This document shows, in pieces, positions 19,258-20,679 of a stretch of DNA of 20,679 bases (within the stretch, counting starts at the first letter, position 1; every line of letters starts with the position of its first letter). The notes beneath the pieces were generated by a model. It was not told the DNA's origin and searched no databases. It saw only the letters and a list, made by a program, of their open reading frames with translations. A program made the position numbers and the translations under genes. Origin of the DNA: Saccoglossus kowalevskii (taxonomy: Eukaryota; Hemichordata; Enteropneusta; Harrimaniidae); contig NW_003117461.1 in NCBI RefSeq assembly GCF_000003605.2, positions 35,741 to 56,419 of the forward strand. Reading direction: 5' to 3'.

Positions 19258-19748
19258 AACATCCAAAATCTTCACGAATTTAAACTACTAAATACGGTCC
19301 ATAATGTTCACAAAACTTCAATCAAGCTTTCATAATGCAACTCTTATTAGAATCTTAATCGAAAATTTTCAATCATTCTATAATTTTATACATTTTCTGC
19401 ACTTACTGGTCCAAATTTGTATGAGATACAGTACTGTTATTGTTTGGATCATAAGAATACTAAACTTTTTATAAGAACTAATTTCGAATGACAAATAGTT
19501 CACGCTTAAAACCAGATTCGATCGCAAAAGATATATGATGTGTAAACTATGGTCCTTTGTATTTCATACACTTGTGGGGAAAAAGGTAAATATTTCTGTA
19601 GATTGGATTGATGATAATATCTTGGCAAGAGTAGGCCAGTAATACGAAGGTTCCGCCAAATAGTGTGAAGGTTTCAACAACAAGCAAGAATGTCTCGGCA
19701 ACGAGTGAGGATTCTACTACTACTATGCTGCATTTAGTGTGAAGGTCT
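19258..19748. other. 491-bp segment unique to the right arm
   Basis: The left arm passes directly through this site (near 15771) with no such sequence, so it was inserted on the right or deleted on the left. TTTAGTGT occurs at 19249-19256 and again at 19733-19740, bracketing most of it like an 8-bp target duplication, although eight further bases do not fit that model cleanly. Its last part (about 19640-19748) consists of decayed units of about 20-21 bases built on GTGTGAAGGTTTCAACAA. Confidence 0.6.
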
Positions 19749-20039
19749 CAGAACACTAATTTGCATACAAAATAGATACCTTCCTGCACGATTACCGAAA
19801 GTGTGCAAGAACATTATGCGGCAGCTAGACTTACATAATGGAGGTCTTTACTCCAATAGACCCCGGTCTTTCTGATGCTAAATATTAATCACCACAAGAT
19901 AGCAGCAACTCAATATTAATATAATACCTCTTGCTGTCGAATTGATGTGAATGTCACCATACTTGTCCATATAAAATAATTATCAGCCATATTTAAAGTT
20001 ATACATATACTTGAATGAACAACTTATTTAATGCGAAAA

Positions 20040-20249
20040 TAATTTTAGTTAGCCATTTAGTTAATATTCACACCGTACCAATATATCACACAAACAAGTA
20101 GGCAATATAAAGTTATGTAATATAATACAGTAATACTAGTAGTGTAACCATAATGTTTGATTAAAAATATTTATATACTAATTTTATTAAATCATCAGTA
20201 GTGTACTTCATGCAATCGGTGAATTTAAATAGTGTGTTGAAATACGAAA
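20040..20249. other. ~210-bp segment unique to the right arm
   Basis: Absent from the left arm at the matching site near 15480. CGAAAA stands at both edges (20034-20039 and 20245-20250), which could be a short target duplication or a slippage site. The interior is AT-rich with no inverted ends that I can identify, so the type of element, if it is one, is unknown. Confidence 0.5.
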
Positions 20250-20583
20250 AAATAATAATAATGAAAAACATGGTAATTGAACATTTATGAAATACAAATT
20301 TACTCACATTCAGGTCGTTGTATAAATTGTAAAGCACATGTTAATAAATGTTTTTGAAAATAAACTTTGAACAGATCTAATTAGCATATATTGACTTCAC
20401 ACAAAGGTCAAATATTAACTAGTGTAAAAAAAGGCATTTTCTATAATGAACTCTGGTTCCAATGTGATGAAAATTAATTTGTAGTCACACAAAAATATTC
20501 AAAAAGATTTCAAAACAACTATTTCACCATGTATTTTCTGGTTAAATCTTGATACAAATTAGGGGGATTAAATTTCAAAACAT

Positions 20584-20679
20584 TGAAATGAATATTCTTT
20601 AACTAAAAAAATTATTCACAACAATTACGTCTTAACTGAAAAAATATTATGCTATATCTCAATAATTATGCAAAGAAAA
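20584..20679. other. right-hand flank
   Basis: AT-rich sequence beyond the outer edge of the inverted repeat. It does not clearly align to 15080-15172, which supports the chosen boundary, though weak similarity could extend further. Confidence 0.35.

Larger units (their letters stand above)
18480..20583 (-). repeat. right arm of the large inverted repeat, with two extra segments
   Basis: The reverse complement matches 15173-16531 in the same order from inner edge (GTGAATATACTACT) to outer edge (TTTCAAAACA). It is longer than the left arm because of two internal segments, 19258-19748 and 20040-20249, that have no counterpart there, plus a 25-28-base indel near 20335-20362. After removing these the arms are almost equal in length. 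No open frame has coding support. Confidence 0.9.

Overview
The window looks like AT-rich nuclear DNA from an invertebrate animal. Degraded non-LTR retrotransposons, a BEL/Pao-type gag remnant, tRNA-derived SINE pieces, satellite and minisatellite arrays and an intronless C2H2 zinc-finger array sit in long non-coding sequence. There is no prokaryotic gene packing or operon. The style of the repeats (abundant LINE fossils, short satellite monomers inside dispersed repeats) fits a mollusc, probably a bivalve, but that is inference: no species-diagnostic gene is present.

Layout. 1-1340 has no recognisable gene. 1345-1957 is a minisatellite of about 34 bp with an exact 137-bp higher-order duplication. 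2312-4200 is a chain of dispersed repeats: a SINE on the minus strand, ~92-bp satellite monomers, tRNA-like pieces and an exon-like block. The same chain recurs in opposite orientation and mirrored order at 10487-12015. Between the two copies lie a possible TTAA-flanked element (4228-5132), a BEL/Pao gag remnant (5380-6340, minus), a 5'-truncated LINE with its YADD motif still legible (6590-8600, minus), a 126-bp MITE (8837-8962) and a second LINE remnant of another family (9040-10150, minus). A third LINE remnant occupies 12015-13060 (minus).

The only gene-like locus that is not obviously a transposon is a 14-finger C2H2 array at 13368-14871 (plus). It carries one in-frame TAG and one -1 frameshift, and five of its 14 fingers are damaged, so it reads as a recent pseudogene or a mis-assembled gene. 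All 13 of its linkers have Leu where the canonical TGEKP linker has Glu.

From 15173 to 20583 lies a large inverted repeat. Two arms of about 1.36 kb of alignable sequence surround a 1.95-kb spacer whose first part is a 54-bp minisatellite. The right arm holds two extra segments (about 491 and 210 bp) absent from the left.

No set of genes in the window works together as a pathway. The structure is repeat-driven: nested mobile elements, two inverted-duplication architectures and one decaying zinc-finger array. I did not find a convincing new molecular system. The best leads are the zinc-finger array, the two inverted structures and a splice-donor-like site conserved in both copies of one dispersed repeat.
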